Source: an uncultured Microbulbifer sp. (GTDB lineage Bacteria > Pseudomonadota > Gammaproteobacteria > Pseudomonadales > Cellvibrionaceae). Taken from it: 64,000 bases of DNA. Within the stretch, counting starts at the first letter, position 1. Every line of letters starts with the position of its first letter. Shown here one piece after another: positions 38,925 to 48,136 of the stretch. Both the position numbers and the translations under genes were made by a program. The notes beneath the pieces were generated by a model. It searched no databases. It was not told where the DNA came from and worked only from the letters and a program-made list of their open reading frames with translations. Location of the stretch: contig NZ_CANLDD010000015.1 in NCBI RefSeq assembly GCF_947489355.1, forward strand, positions 1-64,000. The letters are read 5' to 3'.

Positions 38925-39293
38925 ATGATTGAACATCAATGGTGTCGGGAACACGAGATACTCGAAGTCAAACCTGTAGGAAAATTTTCTGCGGGGGATT
39001 TTCAGCAGCTTGCAGCCCAGATAGATCCGGTCATCACGGAGCAGGGCAGGATAGAGGGTCTGCTGATCAATGCGCAGGATTTTGCCGGTTGGGAGAGTTT
39101 TGTTGCACTGATTTCACATTTCCGTTTTGTACACGACCACCATAAACATATCCAGAAAATAGCCGTACTATCCGATAATCCCGTCCTAAGTTTTATGCCG
39201 AATCTGGTCTGCCATTTCATCAGTGCCGAAGTGCGCCCCTTTTCGCTGAGTGAGTATCCCCAAGCCCTGGAATGGCTGGAAAATCCGGGTTAG
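38925..39293 (+). CDS. SpoIIAA-like STAS-fold protein
   Basis: A 122-residue protein of the SpoIIAA-like (DUF3478) type: LEVKPVGKFSAGDFQQLAAQID, then EGLLINAQDFAGWESF and IQKIAVLSDNPV. These are the alternating strands and helices of the lipid-associated STAS-like family. The ATG at 38925 was chosen over an upstream in-frame start because GGAAG precedes it and homology begins there. It precedes rsmJ by 35 bp. Function unknown. Confidence 0.8.
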   Translation: MIEHQWCREHEILEVKPVGKFSAGDFQQLAAQIDPVITEQGRIEGLLINAQDFAGWESFVALISHFRFVHDHHKHIQKIAVLSDNPVLSFMPNLVCHFISAEVRPFSLSEYPQALEWLENPG

Positions 39294-39328
39294 CATTGGC
39301 CGCTTTTTGATTATTGCACGGAGTGTCG

Positions 39329-40132
39329 ATGAGTCCGGCATTGGCTGTGATTGCGGCGACCCCGAAAAACCTCTCCGCTGCCCAACTGTTGTCCAGTCAA
39401 CTCGATTTCCCCTGCCTGGGCGTGGTTGATCCCAGGGAAATAGGCGATTTCCCCCGGGTTCTACGCTGCGCCGAGCGCTTGGAAGTGTGTGCGACTGGTC
39501 CTGGGGCGCCGGGGCCTGTCGCTGTGGATTTTGTGGGCGGAGCCCTGGCGCACCGGCGCAGGTTTGGTGGTGGCAGGGCGCAACCGGTTGCCAGGGCCAT
39601 TGGTTTGCGACCGGGTTTTTATCCGTGTGTATTGGATGCTACTGCCGGACTCGGGCGCGATGCTTTTGTATTGGCGACGCTGGGTTGTGAGGTGCGGATG
39701 CTTGAGCGCAACCCGGTGGTGCGCCTGTTGTTGCAGGATGGCCTGCGGCGGTTGCAGGTGGCGGCTGTTGCCGATACTGAACTGGTCTCAGTCGCCGGGC
39801 GTTTGTCCCTGGTTGATGACGCCATTTCCGCAGCGGACTGGCTGGCACGGCAAGGCGAGGACTCCTGGCAGGTTGTCTATCTGGATCCCATGTTCCCGTT
39901 GCGGGGCAAGAGTGCCAAAGTAAAAAAAGAAATGGTGGCATTTCATTATCTGGTAGGTGCGGACAAGGACGCGGATAACTTGCTGGAACCCGCTATCAAA
40001 GCCTGCTATTACCGCACCGTGGTCAAGCGTCCCAAGCTGGCCCCCCACCTGGCCGGTAAAAAACCCAGCCTTTTTTTGCAGGGAAAGTCCGGGCGTTTTG
40101 ATATCTATACCAAACATGGCATACCAAGCTGA
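39329..40132 (+). CDS. rsmJ: 16S rRNA (guanine1516-N2)-methyltransferase
   Basis: A 267-residue class I methyltransferase that methylates G1516 of 16S rRNA. The SAM-binding motif is VLDATAGLGRDAFVLATLG, the catalytic block VVYLDPMFPLRGKSAKVKKEM, both characteristic of RsmJ (YhiQ). The ATG at 39329 has GGAG 6 nt upstream. Confidence 0.95.
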   Translation: MSPALAVIAATPKNLSAAQLLSSQLDFPCLGVVDPREIGDFPRVLRCAERLEVCATGPGAPGPVAVDFVGGALAHRRRFGGGRAQPVARAIGLRPGFYPCVLDATAGLGRDAFVLATLGCEVRMLERNPVVRLLLQDGLRRLQVAAVADTELVSVAGRLSLVDDAISAADWLARQGEDSWQVVYLDPMFPLRGKSAKVKKEMVAFHYLVGADKDADNLLEPAIKACYYRTVVKRPKLAPHLAGKKPSLFLQGKSGRFDIYTKHGIPS

Positions 40133-40302
40133 TCACGGTCCTTGCGCCATGGCTTAGCCTAGACAGGCTACCCGGACTTGCACAAGCCGAATTCTCCCCG
40201 GGAGGGTTGCCGGCGCACCACATTATTCGCGCTTTTTCCGTAACAATGTCCTGATTTATCTACACTGGCAGGATAGTACCGGGTGAAGGTGCGGTTATGT
40301 TA

Positions 40303-41688
40303 TTAACAGTTCACTGCGTTGACCGCAAGGCCGCCCAGGGCGGTTTCCTTGTACTTGTTCTGCATATCGATACCGGTCTGGTGCATGGTTTCAATCACGC
40401 TGTCGAGGGGAACTATGTGGGCACCGTCGCCGCGCAGGGCGAGGCGTGCAGCGTTAATGGCTTTTACCGCGCCCATGGTGTTGCGCTCGATACAGGGCAC
40501 CTGGACAAGCCCGCCGATAGGGTCACAGGTGAGCCCCAGATTGTGTTCCATGCCGATTTCCGCCGCGTTTTCGATCTGCTGGTTGCTGCCGCCTTGCACT
40601 GCTGCGAGGCCGGCAGAGGCCATGGAACAGGCCACGCCAATCTCTCCCTGGCAACCCACTTCCGCAGCGGAAATGGAAGCGTTTTTCTTGTACAGCATAC
40701 CAATGGCGCCGGCGGTCAGAAGGAATTTCACCACCTGGTCCTTAAGATCACCATGTTTGCTGGGTTTGTGTACAAATTCCACGTAGTAGGCGATGACGGC
40801 GGGGATGACTCCTGCAGCGCCGTTGGTGGGGGCGGTAACAATACGCCCGCGCGCGGCATTTTCCTCGTTTACGGCGAGGGCGAACAGGCTGACCCAGTCG
40901 AGGATGGCCAAACCCTGGTTGCGCTCCTCCGGGGGTTGTTTATTCAGTTCCTGATACAGATCCGCTGCGCGACGGGGCACGTTCAGTCCACCGGGCAGAA
41001 TTCCCTGCTGATGACAGCCCCTCTCAATAGAGGCATCCATCACCTTCCAGATATTCCACAAGCGGTCTTTCACCTCCTGTTCACTGCGAAACGCCTTCTC
41101 ATTTTGCATGGCCAGATCGGCAATGGCCCAGCCGTGCTGTGTGCAGGTCTTCATCAGTTGTTCGGCGTTTTGGAAGTCATAGGGCAGCAGGGTAGCGATT
41201 TCCTCTCTGTGGGCGAAGTCCTCCTCAGACAGTACAAAACCACCGCCGATAGAGAAGTAACTGCGTTCAAATAGCCGTTCTGGGCCCGAGTAGGCCTGGC
41301 AGGTCATACCGTTGGAGTGTTGAGGCAGGAATGTCTCTGTGTGGAAAGTCAGGTCACGATCGCGAATAAATTCGATCTTGTGGTCATTATATAATAGCAG
41401 GGCAGACGCCTGTTGGATCGCAGCCAATCGTTCATCGATACTGTCCACATCGATGGTATCAGGGGATTGACCCAGCAGTCCCATCAATACCGCCATGTCG
41501 GTGCCGTGGCCTAAACCGGTGAGGGCCAGGGAGCCGTAGAGGTGTATTTGTACGCGATCAGTCTGGGGCAGCTGTCCGTGGGCGCGCAGGTCCTGCACAA
41601 ATTGGCGGGCAGCGATCATGGGACCCACTGTGTGGGAGCTGGAAGGGCCCACGCCGATTTTAAAGAGTTCGAAAACACTAATACTCAT
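40303..41688 (-). CDS. sdaA: L-serine ammonia-lyase
   Basis: A 461-residue iron-sulfur enzyme turning L-serine into pyruvate and ammonia. [21 protein letters not shown] opens the beta domain. The cluster cysteines lie in [33 protein letters not shown]. Single-chain SdaA type. About 185 bp separates its start from the cmoB end. Confidence 0.96.
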   Translation of the reverse strand: MSISVFELFKIGVGPSSSHTVGPMIAARQFVQDLRAHGQLPQTDRVQIHLYGSLALTGLGHGTDMAVLMGLLGQSPDTIDVDSIDERLAAIQQASALLLYNDHKIEFIRDRDLTFHTETFLPQHSNGMTCQAYSGPERLFERSYFSIGGGFVLSEEDFAHREEIATLLPYDFQNAEQLMKTCTQHGWAIADLAMQNEKAFRSEQEVKDRLWNIWKVMDASIERGCHQQGILPGGLNVPRRAADLYQELNKQPPEERNQGLAILDWVSLFALAVNEENAARGRIVTAPTNGAAGVIPAVIAYYVEFVHKPSKHGDLKDQVVKFLLTAGAIGMLYKKNASISAAEVGCQGEIGVACSMASAGLAAVQGGSNQQIENAAEIGMEHNLGLTCDPIGGLVQVPCIERNTMGAVKAINAARLALRGDGAHIVPLDSVIETMHQTGIDMQNKYKETALGGLAVNAVNC

Positions 41689-41873
41689 AAATTACTCTTC
41701 GCCGGACTGCACTGTTTCGCAGCCCTCCCTGAGGGTATTGTTGCACCGTTTGGGGGCGAGCTTTGCCCCAGGGGACGCAATAATCAAGATCACAGCGGTT
41801 ATTCCGCACAAAATTCTCCCAGTGGCGGGTTTTTCCAGATTTATGCATCCGCAGAACCGTGGCGTAAGAGAAG

Positions 41874-42851
41874 CTACGGTACTTTCGCGACCAAAACCGC
41901 ACGTTTGGGCGCGGGGTGACCCTCAATGGTTTTCCCCGGTGATTGCGGATCAAGAAAATCCGCCAGGGATTCAAAGCGCATCCAGTCGGTGCGCCGCTGC
42001 TCCTCAGCACTGGTGGTGTTCAGGTCCACGGTTTTTGGGTTTTCGAAGCCACACTTGCGCAGCCAGCTCTCCAGAGTCGCACAGCTGGGGAAAAACCACA
42101 CGTTGCGCATTTTCGCGTAGCGCCCTTCGGGTACCAGGCAGTCCCCCAGTTCGCCATCAATCACCAGGGTTTCCAACACCAGCTGCCCCCCCGGGCGCAG
42201 AGTCCCGCGAAGGTCTCGCAGATGATCCATAGGCGAACGCCGGTGGTAGAGTACCCCCATAGAGAAAGTGGTGTCGAAGGCGCGCAGGTTTTCCGGCAGT
42301 GCCTCGATACCCAGTGGCAGCAGGTCCACCGGTTTCTTATTTCCCAGGTACTTTTTCAGGGCGTAGAACTGAGCAACAGACTTTGCCGAAGGATCTATAC
42401 CGATCACCCGGCACGCACCGGCACCGTAGGCCCGCCAGCAGTGATAGCCATTGCCGCACCCCACATCCAGCACCAGCCTGTTTCTGAGCGGGGCCAGGTG
42501 TGGCCGCACGCGATCCCATTTCCAGTCGGATCGCCACTCCGTATCAATGGATACGCCAAACAGCTCCCAGGGGCCTTTACGCCAGGGGTGGAGTTTTCTC
42601 AGTCCTGTTTCCAGCAGCTGCCGTTGCGCGGGGCTGGCATCGGTCGTGCTACCGACACGAATCCGGTGATTCAGTTGGATACTCGAGGGCGTTATATCCG
42701 GCAGAGCTTCGATTGCGGCGCGCCAATCGGGCAGGTCGCCCCAGCGCTGCGGGCTCAGACCCTCAGCGACCTGTTGCGGTAGTTGTGACAGCCAGGCGCG
42801 CAGGGCCGGGATATGTTGCAGGCCTTGGTAGAGTCGTGTGTAGTCAATCAC
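41874..42851 (-). CDS. cmoB: tRNA U34 carboxymethyltransferase
   Basis: Uses carboxy-SAM, made by CmoA, to complete cmo5U34 in tRNAs. The 325-residue chain shows TEWRSDWKWDRVRPHL, VLDVGCGNGYHCWRAYGAGA and the FFPSCATLESWLRKCGF end, all diagnostic. The start is GTG at 42851, 8 bp after the cmoA stop. Confidence 0.96.
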   Translation of the reverse strand: MIDYTRLYQGLQHIPALRAWLSQLPQQVAEGLSPQRWGDLPDWRAAIEALPDITPSSIQLNHRIRVGSTTDASPAQRQLLETGLRKLHPWRKGPWELFGVSIDTEWRSDWKWDRVRPHLAPLRNRLVLDVGCGNGYHCWRAYGAGACRVIGIDPSAKSVAQFYALKKYLGNKKPVDLLPLGIEALPENLRAFDTTFSMGVLYHRRSPMDHLRDLRGTLRPGGQLVLETLVIDGELGDCLVPEGRYAKMRNVWFFPSCATLESWLRKCGFENPKTVDLNTTSAEEQRRTDWMRFESLADFLDPQSPGKTIEGHPAPKRAVLVAKVP

Positions 42852-42859
42852 AGAGGTAC

Positions 42860-43603
42860 TTACTTTTCGGGCTTGCCTTTAAGAGCCAGTAAAGAGGCAA
42901 AATTAAAACACTGGAACCAGACATCCACGCTGGAAAAACCAATGTCTTTCAGGCGTCCGCGGTGGGTATCCAGGGTTTCTGGAGTCAGGATATTTTCCAG
43001 GGCTGAGCGTTTTTGTGCAATTTCCAGGGTACTGTAACCGTTGGCAGCCTTAAAGGCGTGGTGCAACTCAATCATCAGCTCACTGTGTGCTTTATCGGAA
43101 AAGTGCACCTTCTCCGAGAGAATGAAAATTCCCCCGGGGCGCAGGCCGTCATAAATTTTCTGCAGGATCGGCCGGCGCTTTGCCAGCGGGATAAACTGCA
43201 GGGTGAAATTAAGCACCACCACCGAGGCGTTTTCAATGGCAATAGTTTGCAGGTCGCTGCAGATAAGTTGTACCGGAATTTCACCGCTGTCGGCGGCGAG
43301 TACAGTGCGGGCCTGAGTTACCATTGCGGAGGAATTGTCCACCGCGACAATTTCACAGTTTGCCGCGGGGATACGGTGGCGCATGGCAAGGGTGGCTGCG
43401 CACAGGGAGCTGCCCAGGTCGTAGCAGCGGCTGCCGGCTTGTGCGTAGCGTTCTGCCAGGGTACCGGTCATGGCCACAATGGTTGTATAGCCGGGCACTG
43501 AGCGCTTGATCATATCCGGGAAAACGTCCACAACCTGGCGGTCAAACTCAAAACCAGCCACTTGCCCCAGCGGGTTTGCGTAAAGATCGTCGTGTTTATT
43601 CAT
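42860..43603 (-). CDS. cmoA: Carboxy-S-adenosyl-L-methionine synthase
   Basis: Makes carboxy-SAM from SAM and prephenate for CmoB. The 247-residue chain contains [35 protein letters not shown] and [13 protein letters not shown], typical of CmoA. First gene of the cmoAB pair. Confidence 0.96.
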   Translation of the reverse strand: MNKHDDLYANPLGQVAGFEFDRQVVDVFPDMIKRSVPGYTTIVAMTGTLAERYAQAGSRCYDLGSSLCAATLAMRHRIPAANCEIVAVDNSSAMVTQARTVLAADSGEIPVQLICSDLQTIAIENASVVVLNFTLQFIPLAKRRPILQKIYDGLRPGGIFILSEKVHFSDKAHSELMIELHHAFKAANGYSTLEIAQKRSALENILTPETLDTHRGRLKDIGFSSVDVWFQCFNFASLLALKGKPEK

Positions 43604-44271
43604 CGGATATTTCTATGTACAGATGGGGGACTGCAGCAACCCGCCAAGGCGGTGTTGCAATGATACCAAGCAAATCAATGCGTTCACTAATAAAGTAAGC
43701 ATCAGAAAAATTTTAGCCCAAGCGCCCGGCGGCTCTGGTGCTGTTTCAATGTTACTAGTAATGCAGGAGGGAAGAATACCCCTCTGCCAGGATCGTATGA
43801 GGCATAAATGCCGATAACGAGTGTACAGGGGTGTATTCACAGCGTGTCCTGGGAGAGTGGGGTTTCTCTCCTTCCGACCCGATAGTAAAACCCCCGCGGT
43901 ACCAAGCGGTGCATTTTGCCCAGCCGAGAGCCTTTTGCTTTGAATCATAACCGTTGGCAGCGAGCGCAGGATCAGCCGAAAACGCGTCTTGAAGGGGTTT
44001 AATCGAGTATATTCTGATATTGCCGCAAGCATTTGCCAGGGAAGTGGATCGAAAAACCGCCGGCGAACCTTCATATTCACCGGCTTGGGTTCATCGGGCC
44101 TGCGCCTTGTGTCGGGGTGGGGCCTGTGCCTGAAAGGCATCTCCGACCTAAGTCTAGTTGCGCCTATTGTATACAGTTTCTATTTTGATCAACAATCGGC
44201 TGCCTGTGAGGGGAAGGGCTTACAGGCAGCGCAGTTTTCACCGGCTCACTACACCAAAAGAGGCGCCAGCT
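43604..44271. other. Intergenic region between cmoA and the depolymerase gene
   Basis: About 670 bp. Open frames on both strands, including 43613-44140 minus, match no family and have no good ribosome binding sites. The right end holds the promoter motif at 44141-44157 and a TATACA -10-like hexamer at 44170-44175, both discussed with the PHB locus. Confidence 0.5.
44141..44157 (+). promoter_or_regulatory. Shared motif upstream of the depolymerase gene
   Basis: CTCCGACCTAAGTCTAG matches 13 of 17 positions of the motif at 52828-52844 before the TonB-receptor gene. A TATACA hexamer starts 13 bp after it, and the gene start is 115 bp downstream, close to the spacing at the receptor gene. A common activator site is inferred. 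Confidence 0.55.
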
Positions 44272-45369
44272 ATGTTTTTTCAACGCCCTGGTAAGCGGGT
44301 ATCGAGCCTGTGGCTCGGTATGTTGTTTGCGGTTTTCGGTAGTATCCCGGCGCTGGCCGATTCCTGGCAGCAAAATGTGGCCATCGGTGGCTTTGACCGA
44401 GTCCATTTGTTCATTCCGGATAGCATTTCGTCCATCGGTAACGGCAAAGCGCTGCTGATCGTTTTACATGGCTGTAGCCAGTCTATCGATGTATTTCTGA
44501 CGGCGGGCCTGGAGGAGACAGCGGAAAATTACGGCATGGTGATCGCCGTACCAGATGCGGCGAATAAAGCGGGGTTTGGCTGTTGGTCTTACTGGCAGGG
44601 GGCACGTACCCGCAGCCACGGCGACTACGCCAATCTGATTAATCTGGCCACCGCCCTGTCTGGCGATGCCGCATACAATATCGATCCCGGGCAGGTGTAT
44701 ATCGCGGGCCTTTCCTCCGGGGCGGCCTTTGCCAACACTGCCGCCTGTATTGCCCCGGATATATTTGCAGGTTTTGGGGCCAGTGCCGGGCCCAGTATTG
44801 GTACCAGCGCCAGTGGGGCGATAGGCAACTGTGAGCGGGCCGACGTTGCCAGCCGCTGCCGCAATTATGCCGGTAGCTACGCCAGCCATTTGGATACCCA
44901 GATTGCCAGCATTGGCCACGGCAGCGCTGATACCACAGTGAATGCCTGCTACAACACACAAAATGCGAAGGGTATGGCCAAGGTATACGGAGTGAAGCGG
45001 ATGAGTGACACCAACCACCTGAGTGACGCAGCCGGTCACACGGCCGAAGAACAATTATGGCAGGATGGTCGCGTGTCGATGCTTTGGTTCAATGACCTGG
45101 GACACACCTGGTCCGGCGGTATTGATGCCAGCGGTTCCCATGTGGATTCGGTCAGTATTGACTATGCCAATTATCTCGGCGCTTTCTTCCAGCGGAACAA
45201 CAAACGTGTCGAGCGCATAGTCGCCGCGCAGGTTGACGAAGCACAAACAGGGTCCACTGGGGCGAAGGGGGCGACAGAAGAAGGTAAAGGGCGTGTTTCC
45301 GATGCCGAGGCGGTTTCCGCAGGCCGAGACAGCCATGCGCTGTCGGGTTCCACAGAGATCGATCCGTAG
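44272..45369 (+). CDS. Secreted poly(3-hydroxybutyrate) depolymerase-type esterase
   Basis: A 365-residue member of the Esterase_PHD/depolymerase family. A Sec signal peptide ends near PALAD (residue about 29). The fold shows LLIVLHGCSQSIDVFL, the oxyanion region, the nucleophile Ser148 in AGLSSGAAFANTAACI, and a His in LGHTWSGG. The last ~55 residues are low complexity with no recognisable binding domain. AGAGG lies about 9 nt before the ATG at 44272. The next gene is a 3-hydroxybutyrate dehydrogenase, which favours PHB or its oligomers as substrate; related family members cleave feruloyl or acetyl esters. Confidence 0.8.
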   Translation: MFFQRPGKRVSSLWLGMLFAVFGSIPALADSWQQNVAIGGFDRVHLFIPDSISSIGNGKALLIVLHGCSQSIDVFLTAGLEETAENYGMVIAVPDAANKAGFGCWSYWQGARTRSHGDYANLINLATALSGDAAYNIDPGQVYIAGLSSGAAFANTAACIAPDIFAGFGASAGPSIGTSASGAIGNCERADVASRCRNYAGSYASHLDTQIASIGHGSADTTVNACYNTQNAKGMAKVYGVKRMSDTNHLSDAAGHTAEEQLWQDGRVSMLWFNDLGHTWSGGIDASGSHVDSVSIDYANYLGAFFQRNNKRVERIVAAQVDEAQTGSTGAKGATEEGKGRVSDAEAVSAGRDSHALSGSTEIDP

Positions 45370-45696
45370 TTTTTTGGTGATCCCCCTCAAGGATAACCGC
45401 GCCGGGACAGTACACCAAGGGTGTTTGAGAGACTGTAACACCGGGGTGTAGGCTCCGCCACTCTGCTGGCTGGAGCCCCACAGATAACCCTTTCCGCTGC
45501 GAGTGATGTCCCCCCTTTAGCGGTCTGCAATCAGTGTTGGCAACCGGGCGGGACGGAAAGTGGTATCTCCGCTGCAACGCGGCTGTTTTTTTGGGGAAGC
45601 GCTTTGCCACAAGCCTCATACCTTGGTCATACAGACGGGCTTTTCGCTCCTTGCTAGGATCATTTTCGATTGACCAAGTTGAGACGGAGAATTGTG
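45370..45696. other. Intergenic region between depolymerase and 3HB dehydrogenase genes
   Basis: 327 bp without a gene. An inverted repeat GGTGTT/AACACC spans 45420-45442. A weak hairpin (CCGC/GCGG, 45569-45582) followed by seven T may terminate the depolymerase transcript. The shared motif lies at 45615-45628. Confidence 0.45.
45615..45628 (+). promoter_or_regulatory. Shared motif upstream of the 3HB dehydrogenase gene
   Basis: CTCATACCTTGGTC is identical over 14 bp to the sequence at 52828-52841 before the TonB-receptor gene. It lies about 69 bp before the likely GTG start. A TAGGAT -10-like hexamer at 45655-45660 follows, one helical turn further away than in the other two promoters. Confidence 0.6.
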
Positions 45697-46491
45697 GTGT
45701 CTGAAGGTGATCACTCCGGCAAGCTGGCCCTGGTGACCGGTTCGACCAGTGGCATTGGGCTGGGTGTGGCTCGGGAGTTGGCGAGCAGTGGCTATCGGAT
45801 CATGTTGCACGGCCTGCTGGATGCCGGTGTCGGAGCTGAAGTTGCGGCCGATTTCACGCGGGAGTTTGGCGTTGACTGTGGATTCAGCAGTGCTGATCTC
45901 AGGACTCTGCGGGGATGCACCGAATTGGTGGTGGCCACACAGGAGTTTGGCGGCAGTGTGGATGTGCTGGTGAACAATGCCGGTCTTCAATACACATCCG
46001 CAGCGGTGGATTTTCCACAAGCGCGCTGGGATAGCCTGATTGCCGTCAATCTGAATGCCCCTTTTTATTTGAGCCAACAGGTGCTGCCGGCGATGTTGGC
46101 AGTCGGCTGGGGTCGCATTATCAATATTGCATCGGTGCATGGCCTGGTCGCCTCCGGCAAGAAAGCCGCTTACTGCGCAGCCAAACACGGCCTGGTGGGG
46201 CTCACCAAAGTGCTCGCTCTGGAGTCCGCCAAGGCCGGGGTAACCGTTAATGCGATTTGCCCCGGCTGGGTGGAAACACCGCTGATCGAGCCGCAAATTC
46301 AAGCCATTGCGCAAGCGCGGGGTATCGATATGGAGAGGGCCAAAATGGTCCTTGTTGGAGAGAAGCAACCGCTACCTGTGGCGACGCAACCTGCGGCGAT
46401 CGGGCAGCTTGTCGTCTTTCTGTTGTCCGATGCTGCAGCCACCATGACCGGCATTGCCCTGCCGGTGGACGGAGGCTGGACAGCTCAGTAG
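45697..46491 (+). CDS. bdhA: 3-hydroxybutyrate dehydrogenase (SDR)
   Basis: A 264-residue SDR that oxidises (R)-3-hydroxybutyrate to acetoacetate. The cofactor motif is VTGSTSGIGLG; NNAGLQ is standard. The active site is Ser146, Tyr159 and Lys163 (IASVHGLV, YCAAKHG). CPGWVETPLIEPQI and the ending GIALPVDGGWTAQ are typical of bacterial 3-hydroxybutyrate dehydrogenases. The start is GTG at 45697 (GGAG 7 nt upstream) or the adjacent GTG at 45694. It heads an operon with the response regulator 34 bp downstream. Confidence 0.87.
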   Translation: MSEGDHSGKLALVTGSTSGIGLGVARELASSGYRIMLHGLLDAGVGAEVAADFTREFGVDCGFSSADLRTLRGCTELVVATQEFGGSVDVLVNNAGLQYTSAAVDFPQARWDSLIAVNLNAPFYLSQQVLPAMLAVGWGRIINIASVHGLVASGKKAAYCAAKHGLVGLTKVLALESAKAGVTVNAICPGWVETPLIEPQIQAIAQARGIDMERAKMVLVGEKQPLPVATQPAAIGQLVVFLLSDAAATMTGIALPVDGGWTAQ

Positions 46492-46525
46492 ACTGGAGCC
46501 AGACAATAACCCCCGGTTTCTGGCA

Positions 46526-47140
46526 ATGAGCAGTACCATTCTGATTGCGGATGACCACCCGCTCTATCGCAGTGCCCTATTCGCCACATTACAGCATGCC
46601 AGCGACGCGAAACTGATAGAGAGTGTCGATCTGGAATCCACACTGGCGACACTCGCTCACCAGGCGGATCTCGATCTGCTCCTGCTCGATTTAAACATGC
46701 CCGGCAGTGATGGCTACAATGGCCTGGCGCGAATTCGCAAGGAATACCCGCAGGTGCCGGTGGTGGTGGTGTCGGGTAGTGACAGTGCACAAAGCGTGGC
46801 GGGCGCCGCACAATTCGGTGCAGTGGGCTTTCTTTCCAAAACCGCACAGCCACTGGAAATCCAAAACTGTATCCGGGCGGTATTGCAGGGCGAAACCTGG
46901 TTTGCCGAGGAGCTGTTGGCAGCGCAGCCACAGAGTCCATTGATTGAGCGGCTGCAGGGACTGACGCCGCAGCAGTTGCGCATCTTTCAGATGATCGCCC
47001 GCGGCATGCTGAACAAGCAAATTGCCTTTGAGCTGGGGATTACCGAGCCCACGGTGAAGAGCCATGTCACCGCGATCCTGCGCAAGACGGGCTTGCGCGA
47101 CCGCAAGCAACTTATCCGTGAGGCGCAAAGCCTAAGTTAA
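46526..47140 (+). CDS. LuxR-type response regulator (CrbR-like)
   Basis: A 204-residue NarL/LuxR-family regulator. The receiver domain has DDHPL and the phospho-acceptor Asp55 (LLLDLNMPG), with a conserved Lys in FLSKTAQP. The HTH domain covers about 145-200 (LTPQQLRIFQMIARGMLNKQIAFELGIT). It lies 34 bp after bdhA. The transporter-kinase hybrid at 49414-52758 is the obvious partner, as in CrbS/CrbR (MxtR/ErdR) systems of acetate or short-acid sensing. Confidence 0.88.
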   Translation: MSSTILIADDHPLYRSALFATLQHASDAKLIESVDLESTLATLAHQADLDLLLLDLNMPGSDGYNGLARIRKEYPQVPVVVVSGSDSAQSVAGAAQFGAVGFLSKTAQPLEIQNCIRAVLQGETWFAEELLAAQPQSPLIERLQGLTPQQLRIFQMIARGMLNKQIAFELGITEPTVKSHVTAILRKTGLRDRKQLIREAQSLS

Positions 47141-47188
47141 TCTTTTCCTGGCAACCCGACAGGCAATGAAGGCCTACCTGAATACCCG

Positions 47189-48136
47189 TCAGTGGTCTGC
47201 GAGCAATTGGGTGATAAAGTCCGCAGTACGCTGGTAGAGGGTTCTGCACGCTTTGGATGTCAGTTGCTCCAGATTCAAAAAAGCGTGAATCATGTCATCA
47301 AAGTTGTGCAGCCAGACCTGTGCACCGGCTGCCTGGAGTTTCTCCACATACGCATGCCCTTCGTCGCGCAGGGGGTCAAACTGTGCAGTGAACACCAGGG
47401 TGGGGGCCAGCCTGGCACTCACCGGCATCGACAGCGGTGACGCCTGCACCCGCTCTTCTCCCCGGCTGAAATAATTTTGGAAGTACCAGCGGATCTTCTC
47501 CACTTCCAACAGATGGCCGCGCCCGTTTTCGGTATAAGACTTGTGGCTCATGGTGTAGTCCAGGCTGGGATATACCAGGATCTGCCCGAGGATCGGTGAG
47601 TCGACGCGGCTCTGGTAGCGCGCGCACAGGGTGGCGCAGAGCGCACCGCCAGCGGAATCCCCCATTAAAATCACTTGGCCGTTGTGGGGAATGTCCCTGT
47701 TCGCCAGTGCCGGGGCAAGGTTTTCCAGCACCTGATTCAGATCGGAGAGGGCGGCGGGATAGGGGTTTTCTGGCGAGCGCCGATACTCAATGGAAACCAC
47801 GCACCGCCGACAGGTTTCAGCAATTCGGCGGCAGATCGGATCGTACACCGTCACGCTGCCTGCCATATGGCCGCCACCGTGCACATAGACTATGACAGGC
47901 CCGCCGCTGGCCCGCTGCGGTAAGTAAGTGCGCACCGGGACCTGGTAGGCGCCGCCGGGAATCACAAAGTCCTTGACGGCCGTGTCGGGGCCGGTTTCGA
48001 CAAACTGGCGCGTGAGGCTGGCGAGGCCCTCGCGTGCATTGATGGGGGTCGGCTCCACTCCTGCTGTCTTTGCCTGCTCGGCCAGTGTGTGAATTTTTGG
48101 CAACCACTCTGCCAGGGTTGGATCAAGTGTTGGCAT
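47189..48136 (-). CDS. Cytoplasmic HSL-family alpha/beta hydrolase
   Basis: A 315-residue esterase of the hormone-sensitive-lipase family. The oxyanion motif is YVHGGGHMAGS and the nucleophile is Ser161 in GDSAGG. FDPLRDEG supplies the catalytic Asp and DDMIHAFLNL the His. No signal peptide, so it acts in the cytoplasm. The ATG at 48136 overlaps the end of the MFS gene by 14 bp. In this setting it may cleave imported 3-hydroxybutyrate oligomers. Confidence 0.83.
   Translation of the reverse strand: MPTLDPTLAEWLPKIHTLAEQAKTAGVEPTPINAREGLASLTRQFVETGPDTAVKDFVIPGGAYQVPVRTYLPQRASGGPVIVYVHGGGHMAGSVTVYDPICRRIAETCRRCVVSIEYRRSPENPYPAALSDLNQVLENLAPALANRDIPHNGQVILMGDSAGGALCATLCARYQSRVDSPILGQILVYPSLDYTMSHKSYTENGRGHLLEVEKIRWYFQNYFSRGEERVQASPLSMPVSARLAPTLVFTAQFDPLRDEGHAYVEKLQAAGAQVWLHNFDDMIHAFLNLEQLTSKACRTLYQRTADFITQLLADH

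Noticed and set aside
43613-44140. 175-codon frame upstream of cmoA
   Set aside because: Composition is Arg/Leu/Pro-rich without pattern and no ribosome binding site precedes it.
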